Source of the DNA: Taudactylus pleione
Taxonomy: Eukaryota > Chordata > Amphibia > Anura > Myobatrachidae
Reading direction: 5' to 3'
Assembly: GCA_031769625.1 (NCBI GenBank)
Contig: JAUIMM010002012.1
Coordinates: 1 to 64,000 of the forward strand
Length of the DNA: 64,000 nucleotides
The stretch's first letter is position 1; every line of letters starts with the position of its first letter. This document shows, one piece after another, positions 1 to 14,465 of this stretch. A program made the translations under genes and the position numbers. The notes beneath the pieces are model-generated. The model was not told where the DNA came from, ran no database searches, and was given only the letters and a program-made list of their open reading frames with translations.

Positions 1-137
1 AATCTATACTATGTACCACTATAAACCTCTACAATATATTCTATGCTATGTACCACTATACAGCATATTCTATACTAAGTACCTCTATACACCATATTCT
101 ATAGTATGTAACACTATACACCACATTCTATACTATG

Positions 138-174
138 TACCACTATACAGCTCTACACCATATTCTATACTATG
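138..174 (+). repeat. Reference 37-bp unit with AGCTCTAC octamer
   Basis: An exact example of the long unit form. It equals the 29-bp unit plus eight bases (AGCTCTAC) between CCACTATAC and ACCATATTC. The octamer ends in TAC, like the sequence just before it, so slippage or microhomology could have created or removed it. It brings an AGCT (AluI) site that the 29-mer lacks. Variants of the same slot include AGCTCTAT, AACACTAC, ATCTCTAC and AGCTCTTC, all eight bases long. Confidence 0.95.
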
Positions 175-393
175 TACCACTATACACCATATTCTTAACT
201 ATGTACCACTATTCAGCTCTACACCACATTCTATACTATGTAACGCTATACATCATATTCTGTGTATCACTATACACCATATTATATACTATGTACCACT
301 ACACAACACATTCTATACTATGTACCACTATACACCATATTCTATACTATGTGCCTTTATACACTATATTCTATACTATGTACCACTATACAC

Positions 394-660
394 CACATTC
401 TATACTTTTTCCCACTATACACCATTTTCTATACTATGTACCACTATACAGCTCTACACCATGTTCTATACTATGTACCACTATACAACACTACACCATA
501 TTCTATACTATGTACTAATATACAGCTCTACACCATATTCTATACTATGTACTACTATACACCACATTCTATACTATGTACCACTACACCACATTCTATA
601 CTATATACCACTATATACCACTATACACCACATTCTATACTATGTACCACTATACTCCTA
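394..660 (+). repeat. Block shared with 4014-4280 (offset 3,620)
   Basis: This block carries the landmark TATACTTTTTCCCACTATAC followed by ACCATTTTC, then the AACACTAC octamer variant and a TACTAATATAC unit. The same ordered variants recur at 4014-4280. On either side the two regions pair with different partners, so the block edges are recombination joints. Versions of the block also lie near 31975, 34715 and 37560. Boundaries were read by eye and are good to about one unit. Confidence 0.8.
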
Positions 661-702
661 ATTCTATACTATGTACCTATATACACCATATTCTATACTA
701 TG

Positions 703-731
703 TACCACTATACACCATATTCTATACTATG
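703..731 (+). repeat. Reference 29-bp consensus unit
   Basis: An exact example of the most common unit, starting at TACCACTATACACC and ending at the single G of the unit. It has no TAA, TAG or TGA in any plus-strand frame. Its reverse complement holds TAG three times, once in each frame. This explains why open frames longer than 60 codons lie almost only on the plus strand. Confidence 0.97.
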
Positions 732-3700
732 TACCACTATACACCATATTCTATACTATGTACCACTATACAGCTCTACACCAAATTCTTTACTATATAC
801 CACTATACACCATATTCTGTAATATGTAGCACTAAACACCATATTCTATACTCTGCACCTCTATACAACTCTACACCATATTCTATGCTATGTATCACTC
901 TACACAATACTCTATACTATGCACCACTATACAGCTCTACACCAAATTCTATACTATGTACCTCTATATACCATATTCTATACTATGTACCACTATACAG
1001 CTCTATACCAAATTCTACACTATGTACCATTATACAGCTCTACACCACATTCTATACTATGTACCACTATACATCATATTCTATACTATGTACCACTATA
1101 CAGCTCTACATCACATTCTATACTATGTACCACTATACAACATATTCTATACTATGTACCTCTATACACAATATTCTATACTATGTACCTCTATACAACA
1201 TATTCTAGACTATGTACCACTTTACACCATATTCTATTCTATATACCACTATACAGCTCTACCCCATATTCTATGCCATGTACCACTATACAGCTCTGCA
1301 CCACATTCTATACTATGTACCACTGTATAGCTCTACACCATATTCTATACTATATACTACTATACACCATATTCTATACCATGTACCACTATAAACCATA
1401 TTCTATACTATGTAACACTATACACCACATTCTATACTTTGTACCACTATACAGCTCTACACCATATTTTACACTATGTACCAATATTCAGCTCTACACC
1501 ATGTTCTATACTATATACCACTATACACCATATTCTATACTATGTACCACTATAAACAACATTCTATACTATGTACCACTTTACACCATATTCTGTACTA
1601 TATACCACTTAACAGCTTTACCCCATATTCTATGCCATGTACCACTATACAGCTCTGTACCACATTCTATACTATGTACCACTATACAGCTCTATACCAC
1701 ATTCTATACTATGTACCATTATACAGCTCTACACCACATTCTATACTATGTACCATTATACAACATGTTCTATACTATGTACCACTATACAGCTCTTCAT
1801 CACATTCTATATTATGTACCACTATACACCACATTCTATACTATGTACCAATATACAGCTTTAAACCACATTCTATACAATGTACCACAATACACCACAT
1901 TCTATACTCTGTACCTCTATACACCATATTCTATACTATGTACCACTTTACACCATATTCTATACTATATACCACTATACAGCTCTACCCCGTAATCTAT
2001 ACCATGTACCACTATACACCATATTCTATACTATGTATCACTATACACCATATTCTATATTATGTATCACTATGCACCATATTCTATACAATGTACCACT
2101 ATACAGCTCTACACCATATTTTATGCTATGTACCACAAACTATACACCATATTCTATACTATGTACCACTATACAGCTCAACACCATATTCTATACTATG
2201 TACCACTATACAGCTCTACACCATGTTCTATACTATGTACCACTATACACCACATTCTATGCTATGTACCTCTATACACCATATTCTAAACTATGTACCA
2301 CTATACACCATATTCTATACTATGTACCACTATACACCACATTCTATGCTATGTACCACTATACACCATATTCTACATTGTGTACCACTATACACCATAT
2401 TCTATTCTATATACCACTATACACCATATTCTATACTATGTACCACTATACAGCTCTACACCATATTCTATACTATGTATCTCTATACACCATATTCTAT
2501 ACTATATACCACTATACAGTTCTATACCATATTCTATACTATATACGACTATACACCATATTCTATACTATGTACCACTATACAGTTCTATACCAAATTC
2601 AATACTATGTACCATTATACAGCTCTACACCACATTCTATACTATGTACCACTATACATCATATTCTATACTATGTACCACTATACAGCTCTACATCACA
2701 TTCTATACTATGTACCACTGTACACCATATTCTATACTTTGTACCTCTGTACACCATATTCTAGACAATGTACCACTTTACACCATATTCTATACTATAT
2801 ACCACTTAACAGCTCTACCCCATATTCTATGCCATGTACCACTATACAGCTCTGTACAACATTCTATACTATATACTACTATACACCACATACTATTCTA
2901 TGTACCACTATACAGCTCTACACCATATGTTATACTATATACCAATATTCAGCTCTACACCTTGTTCTATACTATATAATACTATACATCAGATTCTATA
3001 CTATGTACCACTATAAACAACATTCTATACTATATACCACTATACACCTTATTCTATACTATATACCACTATACAGCTCTATACCACATTTTATACTAAA
3101 TACCATTATACAGCTCTACACCACATTCTATACAATGTACCACTATACAACATATTCTATACTATGTACCACTATACAGCTCTTCATCACATTCTATACT
3201 ATGTACCACTATACACCATATTCTATACTATGAACCACTATACAGCTCTACACCACATTCTATACAATGTACCACAATACACCATATACTATGTACCAAG
3301 TATACACCATATTCTATACTATGTACCACTGTACACCATATTCTATACTATGTACCTCTATACACCATATTCTATACTATTTACCACTATACACCATATT
3401 CTATACTATATACCACTATACAGCTCTACCCCATATTCTATACCATGTACCACTATACACCTTATTCTATACTATGTGCTATACACCATATTCTATAGTA
3501 TGTACCACTATACACCATATTCTATACTTTGTACCACGATACAGCTCTACATCATATTCTATATTATATACCACTATACACCATATTCTAAACTATGTAC
3601 CACTATAAACCATATTCTATACTATAAACAACTTTATAGCTCACCCCATATTCTATACTATGTACCACTATACAGCTCTACAACACATTCTATACTATGT

Positions 3701-3880
3701 CCCTCTACACACCATATTCTATACTATGTACCACTATACAGCTCTACACCACATTCTATACTATGTACCACTATACATCTCTACACCATATTCTATGCTA
3801 TGGATCACTGTACACAATACTCTATACTGTGCACCACTGTACAGCTATACACCATATTCTATACTATATACCACTATACA

Positions 3881-3888
3881 CCCTATTG
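3881..3888 (+). repeat. First CCCTATTG phase marker of the higher-order repeat
   Basis: A rare unit in which ACCATATTC is replaced by CCCTATTG, always preceded by a CAGCTATACACC unit. I find it or a close variant at 3881, 8443, 10490, 11661, 13439, 15818 (CGCTATTG), 17287, 24083, 26284, 27708 and 30036 (these four ACTGTTG type), 39224, 41265 (ACTGTTG), 42933, 44974 and 49359 (ACTGTTG), 60144 and 62620. Its spacing gives a simple ruler for the array's segmental history. Confidence 0.85.
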
Positions 3889-5193
3889 TATACTATGCAC
3901 CACTATACAGCTCTACACCATATTCTATTCTATGTACCACTATACAGCTCTACACCATATTCTAGACTATGTACCACTAAACACCATATTCTATACTATG
4001 TACATCTATACACCACATTCTATACTTTTTCCCACTATACACCATTTTCTATACTATGTACCACTATACAGCTCTACACCATGTTCTATACTATGTACCA
4101 CTATACAACACTACACCATATTCTATACTATGTACTAATATACAGCTCTACACCATATTCTATACTATGTACTACTATACACCACATTCTATACTATGTA
4201 CCACTACACCACATTCTATACTATGTACCACTATATACCACTATACACCACATTCTATACTATGTACCACTATACTCCTAATTCTATACTATGTACCTCT
4301 ATACACCATATTCTATACTAAGTACCTCTATACATCATATTCTATACTATGTACCACTATACAGCTCTATATCACATTCTATACTATGTACCACTATACA
4401 CCAAATTCTATACTATGTATCTCTATACACCATATTCTATACTATGTACCTCTATACAACATATTCTAGACTATGTACCACTTTACACCATATTCTATAC
4501 TATATACCACTATACAGCTCTACCCCATATTCTATGCCATGTACCACTATACAGCTCTGCACCACATTCTATACTATGTACCACTGTACAGCTCTACACC
4601 ATATTCTATACTATATACTACTATACACCACATTCTATACTATGTACCACTATAAACCATATTCTATAATATGTAACACTATACACCACATTCTATACTA
4701 TGTACCACTATACAGCTCTACACCATATTTTATACTATGTACCAATATTCAGCTCTACACCATGTTCCATACTATATACCACTATACACCATATTCTATA
4801 CTATGTACCACTATAAACAACATTCTATACTATGTACCACTATACACCATATTCTATACTATGTACCACTATACACCATATTCTATACTATATACCACTA
4901 TACAACATATTCTAGACTATGTACCACTTTACACCATATTCTACACTATATACCACTTAACAGCTCTACCCCATATTATATGCCATGTACCACTATACAG
5001 CTCTGTACCACATTCTATACTATGTACCACTATACAGCTCTACACCAAATTCTATACAATGTACCACTATACACCACATTCTATACTATGTACCACTATA
5101 CACCATATTCTATACTATGTACCTCTATACACCATATTCGATACAATTTACCACAATACACCATATTCTATACTATATACCACTATACACTAT

Positions 5194-8100
5194 ATTCTAT
5201 ACTATGTACCTATATACACCATATTCTATACTATGTACCACTATACACCATATTCTATACTATGTACCACTATACACCATATTCTATACTATGTACCACT
5301 ATACAGCTCTACACCAAATTCTATACTATATACCACTATACACCATATTCTGTAATATGTAGCACTAAACACCATATTCTATACTCTGCACCACTATACA
5401 ACTCTACACCATATTCTATGCTATGTATCACTCTACACAATACTCTATACTATGCACCACTATACAGCTCTACACCAAATTCTATACTATGTACCTCTAT
5501 ATACCATATTCTATACTATGTACCACTATACAGCTCTATACCAAATTCTACACTATGTACCATTATACAGCTCTACACCACATTCTATACTATGTACCAC
5601 TATACATCATATTCTATACTATGTACCACTATACAGCTCTACATCACATTCTATACTATGTACCACTATACAACATATTCTATACTATGTACCTCTATAC
5701 ACAATATTCTATACTATGTACCTCTATACAACATATTCTAGACTATGTACCACTTTACACCATATTCTATTCTATATACCACTATACAGCTCTACCCCGT
5801 ATTCTATGCCATGTACCACTATACAGCTCTGCACCACATTCTATACTATGTACCACTGTATAGCTCTACACCATATTCTATACTATATACTACTATACAC
5901 CATATTCTATACCATGTACCACTATAAACCATATTCTATACTATGTAACACTATACACCACATTCTATACTTTGTACCACTATACAGCTCTACACCATAT
6001 TTTACACTATGTACCAATATTCAGCTCTACACCATGTTCTATACTATATACCACTATACACCATATTCTATACTATATACCACTATAAACAACATTCTAT
6101 ACTATGTACCACTTTACACCATATTCTGTACTATATACCACTTAACAGCTTTACCCCATATTCTATGCCATGTACCACTATACAGCTCTGTACCACATTC
6201 TATACTATGTACCACTATACAGCTCTATACCACATTCTATACTATGTACCATTATACAGCTCTACACCACATTCTATACTATGTACCATTATACAACATG
6301 TTCTATACTATGTACCACTATACAGCTCTTCATCACATTCTATATTATGTACCACTATACACCACATTCTATACTATGTACCACTATACAGCTTTAAACC
6401 ACATTCTATACAATGTACCACAATACACCACATTCTATACTCTGTACCTATATACACCATATTCTATACTATGTACCACTATACACCATATTCTATACTA
6501 TATACCACTATACAGCTCTACCCCGTAATCTATACCATGTACCACTATACACCATATTCTATACTATGTATCACTATACACCATATTCTATATTATGTAT
6601 CACTATGCACCATATTCTATACAATGTACCACTATACAGCTCTACACCATATTTTATGCTATGTACCACAAACTATACACCATATTCTATACTATGTACC
6701 ACTATACAGCTCAACACCATATTCTATACTATGTACCACTATACAGCTCTACACCATGTTCTATACTATGTACCACTATACACCACATTCTATGCTATGT
6801 ACCTCTATACACCATATTCTAAACTATGTACCACTATACACCATATTCTATACTATGTACCACTATACACCACATTCTATGCTATGTACCACTATACACC
6901 ATATTCTACATTGTGTACCACTATACACCATATTCTATTCTATATACCACTATACACCATATTCTATACTATGTACCACTATACAGCTCTACACCATATT
7001 CTATAGTATGTATCTCTATACACCATATTCTATACTATATACCACTATACAGTTCTATACCATATTCTATACTATATACGACTATACACCATATTCTATA
7101 CTATGTACCACTATACAGTTCTATACCAAATTCAATACTATGTACCATTATACAGCTCTACACCACATTCTATACTATGTACCACTATACATCATATTCT
7201 ATACTATGTACCACTATACAGCTCTACATCACATTCTATACTATGTACCACTGTACACCATATTCTATACTTTGTACCTCTGTACACCATATTCTAGACA
7301 ATGTACCACTTTACACCATATTCTATACTATATACCACTTAACAGCTCTACCCCATATTCTATGCCATGTACCACTATACAGCTCTGTACAACATTCTAT
7401 ACTATATACTACTATACACCACATACTATTCTATGTACCACTATACAGCTCTACACCATATGTTATACTATATACCAATATTCAGCTCTACACCTTGTTC
7501 TATACTATATAATACTATACATCAGATTCTATATTATGTACCACTATAAACAACATTCTATACTATATACCACTATACACCTTATTCTATACTAGGTATC
7601 ACTATACACCACATTCTATACTATATACCACTATACAGCTCTATAACACATTTTATACTAAATACCATTATACAGCTCTACACCACATTCTATACTATGT
7701 ACCACTATACAACATATTCTATACTATGTACCACTATACAGCTCTTCATCACATTCTATACTATGTACCACTATACACCATATTCTATACTATGAACCAC
7801 TATACAGCTCTACACCACATTCTATACAATGTACCACAATACACCATATACTATGTACCAAGTATACACCATATTCTATACTATGTACCACTGTACACCA
7901 TATTCTGTACTATGTACCTCTATACACCATATTCTATACTATGTACCACTATACACCATATTCTATACTATATACCACTATACAGCTCTACCCCATATTC
8001 TATACCATGTACCACTATACACCTTATTCTATACTATGTGCTATACACCATATTCTATAGTATGTACCACTATACACCATATTCTATACTATGTACCACG

Positions 8101-8575
8101 ATACAGCTCTACATCATATTCTATATTATATACCACTATACACCATATTCTAAACTATGTACCACTATAAACCATATTCTATACTATAAACAACTTTATA
8201 GCTCACCCCATATTCTATACTATGTACCACTATACAGCTCTACAACACATTCTATACTATGTCCCTCTACACACCATATTCTATACTATGTACCACTATA
8301 CAGCTCTACACCACATTCTATACTATGTACCACTATACATCTCTACACCATATTCTATGCTATGTATCACTGTACACAATACTCTATACTGTGCACCACT
8401 GTACAGCTATACACCATATTCTATACTATATACCACTATACACCCTATTGTATACTATGCACCACTATACAGCTCTACACCATATTCTATTCTATGTACC
8501 ACTATACAGCTCTACACCATATTCTAGACTATGTACCACTAAACACCATATTCTATACTATGTACATCTATACAC
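5194..8575 (+). repeat. Higher-order repeat, 4.5-kb family, copy 2
   Basis: Second copy of 661-4013. Copy 1 runs 661-5193 and copy 2 starts directly after it, so this is a tandem duplication of about 4.53 kb. The copy then passes into a 2,047-bp duplication whose first member begins inside it at about 7191. Differences between copies are mostly single substitutions plus one whole-unit indel, which fits unequal exchange in register with the 29-bp unit. Confidence 0.87.
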
Positions 8576-9237
8576 CATATTCTATACTATGTACCTCTTT
8601 ACACCATATTCTATACTATATACCTCTATACACCATATTCTAAACTATGTACCACTATAAACCATATTCTATACTATAAACAACTATATAGCTCACCCCA
8701 TATTCTATACTATGTACTACTATACACCATTTTCTATACTATGAACCACTATATAGCTCTACACCATATTCTATACTATATACCACTATACACCATATTC
8801 TATACTATGTACCACTATTCACCTCTACACCATATTCTATACTATGTACCACTATACAGCTGTATACCACATTCAATACTATGTACCATTATACAGCTCT
8901 ACACCATATTCTTTACTATATACTACTATTCACCACATTCTATACTATGTATCGCTATTCACCATATTCTATAAAATGTAACACTATACACCACATTCTA
9001 TACTATGTACCACTGTACACTATATTCTATACTATGTACCACTATACACAACATTCTAGACTATGTACCACTATACACCATATTCTATACTATGTACCAT
9101 TATACAGCTCTACTCCACAATATATACTATGTACCACTATACAGCTCTACACCACATTCTATACTATGTACCACTGTACACTATATTCAATACTATGTAC
9201 CACTATACACCACATTCTAGACTATGTACCACTATAC
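7191..9237 (+). repeat. 2,047-bp tandem duplication, copy 1
   Basis: Pairs with 9238-11275 at a constant offset of 2,047 bp up to about 9,060, then 2,018 bp after loss of one 29-bp unit in the second copy. Shared landmarks include TTTGTACCTCTGTACACC (7271 / 9318), the CACCATATGTTATAC unit (7453 / 9500), AGTATACACC after TATGTACCA (7860 / 9907) and CCCTATTG (8443 / 10490). Confidence 0.88.
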
Positions 9238-11275
9238 ACCATATTCTATACTATGTACCACTATACAGCTCTACATCACATTCTATACTATGTACCACTG
9301 TACACCATATTCTATACTTTGTACCTCTGTACACCATATTCTAGACAATGTACCACTTTACACCATATTCTATACTATATACCACTTAACAGCTCTACCC
9401 CATATTCTATGCCATGTACCACTATACAGCTCTGTACAACATTCTATACTATATACTACTATACACCACATACTATTCTATGTACCACTATACAGCTCTA
9501 CACCATATGTTATACTATATACCAATATTCAGCTCTACACCTTGTTCTATACTATATAATACTATACATCAGATTCTATACTATGTACCACTATAAACAA
9601 CATTCTATACTATATACCACTATACACCTTATTCTATACTAGGTATCACTATACACCACATTCTATACTATATACCACTATACAGCTCTATACCACATTT
9701 TATACTAAATACCATTATACAGCTCTACACCACATTCTATACTATGTACCACTATACAACATATTCTATACTATGTACCACTATACAGCTCTTCATCACA
9801 TTCTATACTATGTACCACTATACACCATATTCTATACTATGAACCACTATACAGCTCTACACCACATTCTATACAATGTACCACAATACACCATATACTA
9901 TGTACCAAGTATACACCATATTCTATACTATGTACCACTGTACACCATATTCTATACTATGTACCTCTATACACCATATTCTATACTATGTACCACTATA
10001 CACCATATTCTATACTATATACCACTATACAGCTCTACCCCATATTCTATACCATGTACCACTATACACCTTATTCTATACTATGTGCTATACACCATAT
10101 TCTATAGTATGTACCACTATACACCATATTCTATACTATGTACCACGATACAGCTCTACATCATATTCTATATTATATACCACTATACACCATATTCTAA
10201 ACTATGTACCACTATAAACCATATTCTATACTATAATCAACTTTATAGCTCACCCCATATTCTATACTATGTACCACTATACAGCTCTACAACACATTCT
10301 ATACTATGTCCCTCTACACACCATATTCTATACTATGTACCACTATACAGCTCTACACCACATTCTATACTATGTACCACTATACATCTCTACACCATAT
10401 TCTATGCTATGTATCACTGTACACAATACTCTATACTGTGCACCACTGTACAGCTATACACCATATTCTATACTATATACCACTATACACCCTATTGTAT
10501 ACTATGCACCACTATACAGCTCTACACCATATTCTATTCTATGTACCACTATACAGCTCTACACCATATTCTAGACTATGTACCACTAAACACCATATTC
10601 TATACTATGTACATCTATACACCATATTCTATACTATGTACCTCTATACACCATATTCTATACTATATACCTCTATACACCATACTCTAAACTATGTACC
10701 ACTATAAACCATATTCTATACTATAAACAACTATATAGCTCACCCCATATTCTATACTATGTACTACTATACACCATTTTCTATACTATGAACCACTATA
10801 TAGCTCTACACCATATTCTATACTATATACCACTATACACCATATTCTATACTATGTACCACTATTCACCTCTACACCATATTCTATACTATGTAACACT
10901 ATACAGCTGTATACCACATTCAATACTATGTACCATTATACAGCTCTACACCATATTCTTTACTATATACTACTATTCACCACATTCTATACTATGTATC
11001 GCTATTCACCATATTCTATAAAATGTAACACTATACACCACATTCTATACTATGTACCACTGTACACTATATTCTATACTATGTACCACTATACACAACA
11101 TTCTAGACTATGTACCACTATACAGCTCTACTCCACAATATATACTATGTACCACTATACAGCTCTACACCACATTCTATACTATGTACCACTGTACACT
11201 ATATTCAATACTATGTACCACTATACACCACATTCTAGACTATGTACCACTATACACCATATTCTATACTATGTA
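9238..11275 (+). repeat. 2,047-bp tandem duplication, copy 2
   Basis: Directly follows copy 1 (7191-9237). Identity looks very high: long stretches differ by only one or two bases per several hundred. The block hands over at about 11,232 to a further tandem family with a 1,778-bp offset. Confidence 0.87.
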
Positions 11276-13009
11276 CCATTATACAGCTCTAAATCACATT
11301 CTATACTATGTACCACTATACACCACATTCTATACTATGTACCATTATACAGCTCTACACCACATTCTATACTATGCACCACTATACACCATATTCTATA
11401 CTATGTACCACTATACAGCTCTACACCACATTCTATACTATGTACCACTATACAGCTCTACAACACATTCTATACTATGTCCCTCTACACACCATATTCT
11501 ATACTATGTACCACTATACAGCTCTACACCACATTCTATACTATGTACCACTATACATCTCTACACCATATTCTATGCTGTGTATCACTGTACACAATAC
11601 TCTATACTGTGCACCACTGTACAGCTATACACCATATTCTATACTATATACCACTATACACCCTATTGTATACTATGTACCACTATACAGCTCTACACCA
11701 TATTCTATTCTATGTACCACTATACAGCTCTACACCATATTCTAGACTATGTACCACTAAACACCATATTCTATACTATGTACATCTATACACCATATTC
11801 TATACTATGTACCTCTTTACACCATATTCTATACTATATACCACTATACACCATATTCTAAACTATGTACCACTATAAACCATATTCTATACTATAAACA
11901 ACTATATAGCTCACCACATATTCTATACTATGTACTACTATACACCATTTTCTATACTATGAACCACTATATAGCTCTACACCATATTCTATACTATATA
12001 CCACTATACACCATATTCTATACTATGTACCACTATTCACCTCTACACCATATTCTATACTATGTACCACTATACAGCTGTATACCACATTCAATACTAT
12101 GTACCATTATACAGCTCTACACCATATTCTTTACTATATACTACTATTCACCACATTCTATACTATGTACCGCTATTCACCATATTCTATAAAATGTAAC
12201 ACTATACACCACATTCTATACTATGTACCATTATACAGCTCTACACCACATTCTATACTATGCACCACTATACACCATATTCTATACTATGTACCACTAT
12301 ACAGCTCTACACCACATTCTATACTATGTACCACTATACAGCTCTACACCACAATATATACTATGTACCACTGTACACCATATTCTATACTATGTACCAC
12401 TATACACAACATTCTAGACTATGTACCACTATACACCATATTCTATACTATGTACCATTATACAGCTCTAAATCACATTCTATACTATGTACCACTATAC
12501 ACCACATTCTATACTATGTACCTTTATACAGCTCTACAACACATTCTATACTACGTACCACTATACACCATATTCTATACTATGTACCACTATACAGCTC
12601 TACACCACATTCTATACTATGTACCACTATACACCATATTCTATGTACCACTAAACACCACATTCTAGACTATGTTCCACTATACACCATATTCTAAACT
12701 ATGTACCTCTATACACCCTAATTTATACTATGTACCACTACACACCACATTCTATACTATTTAGCACTATACACCATATTCTATACTATGTACCACTATA
12801 CACCATATTCTATACTATGTACCTCTATACACCATATTCTATACTGTGTACCACTATACACCATATTCTATACTATGTACCATAATACACCATATCCTAT
12901 ACTGTTTACCACTATATACCATATTCTATACTATATACCACTATTTACCATATTTTATACTATGTACCACTATACAACACATTCTATACTATGTAGCACT
13001 ATACACCAT
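11232..13009 (+). repeat. 1,778-bp tandem duplication, copy 1
   Basis: Pairs with 13010-14465 at an offset of 1,778 bp. Landmarks are AGCTCTAAATCACATTC (about 11287 / 13065), TATGCTGTGTATCAC (about 11574 / 13352) and CCCTATTG (11661 / 13439). Part of it also pairs with the preceding block at 1,171 bp (10490 / 11661), so it arose by a separate, shorter exchange. Confidence 0.86.
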
Positions 13010-14465
13010 ATTCTAGACTATGTACCACTATACACCATATTCTATACTATGTACCATTATACAGCTCTAAATCACATTCTATACTATGTACCACTATACA
13101 CCACATTCTATACTATGTACCATTATACAGCTCTACACCACATTCTATACTATGCACCACTATACACCATATTCTATACTATGTACCACTATACAGCTCT
13201 ACACCACATTCTATACTATGTACCACTATACAGTTCTACAACACATTCTATACTATGTCCCTCTACACACCATATTCTATACTATGTACCACTATACAGC
13301 TCTACACCACATTCTATACTATGTACCACTATACATCTCTACACCATATTCTATGCTGTGTATCACTGTACACAATACTCTATACTGTGCACCACTGTAC
13401 AGCTATACACCATATTCTATACTATATACCACTATACACCCTATTGTATACTATGTACCACTATACAGCTCTACACCATATTCTATTCTATGTACCACTA
13501 TACAGCTCTACACCATATTCTAGACTATGTACCACTAAACACCATATTCTATACTATGTACATCTATACACCATATTCTATACTATGTACCTCTTTACAC
13601 CATATTCTATACTATATACCACTATACACCATATTCTAAACTATGTACCACTATAAACCATATTCTATACTATAAACAACTATATAGCTCACCACATATT
13701 CTATACTATGTACTACTATACACCATTTTCTATACTATGAACCACTATATAGCTCTACACCATATTCTATACTATATACCACTATACACCATATTCTATA
13801 CTATGTACCACTATTCACCTCTACACCATATTCTATACTATGTACCACTATACAGCTGTATACCACATTCAATACTATGTACCATTATACAGCTCTACAC
13901 CATATTCTTTACTATATACTACTATTCACCACATTCTATACTATGTACCGCTATTCACCATATTCTATAAAATGTAACACTATACACCACATTCTATACT
14001 ATGTACCATTATACAGCTCTACACCACATTCTATACTATGCACCACTATGCACCATATTCTATACTATGTACCACTATACAGCTCTACACCACATTCTAT
14101 ACTATGTACCACTAAACAGCTCTACACCACAATATATACTATGTACCACTGTACACCATATTCTATACTATGTACCACTATACACAACATTCTAGACTAT
14201 GTACCACTATACACCATATTCTATACTATGTACCATTATACAGCTCTAAATCACATTCTATACTATGTACCACTATACACCACATTCTATACTATGTACC
14301 TTTATACAGCTCTACACCACATTCTATACTACGTACCACTATACACCATATTCTATACTATGTACCACTATACAGCTCTACACCACATTCTATACTATGT
14401 ACCACTATACACCATATTCTATGTACCACTAAACACCACATTCTAGACTATGTTCCACTATACAC
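13010..14465 (+). repeat. 1,778-bp tandem duplication, copy 2
   Basis: Second member of the 1,778-bp family, matching 11232-12687 almost base for base. It ends near 14465, where a local 148-bp repeat takes over (an ACGTACCACTATAC landmark at 14331 and again at 14479). The 148-bp spacing equals three 29-bp units, one 37-bp unit and one 24-bp unit. Confidence 0.85.

Larger units (their letters stand above)
661..4013 (+). repeat. Higher-order repeat, 4.5-kb family, copy 1
   Basis: Pairs with 5194-8575 at an offset of 4,533 bp, changing to 4,562 bp after about 3,050, where the second copy has one extra 29-bp unit (the TAGGTATCAC unit near 7593). Matching landmarks are the GTACCTATATAC unit (674 / 5207), TCTGTAATATGTAGC (about 817 / 5350), ATCACTCTACACAATAC (about 895 / 5428) and the CCCTATTG marker (3881 / 8443). 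Homology begins at 661/5194, since upstream sequence differs, and ends at about 4013/8575. Confidence 0.88.
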
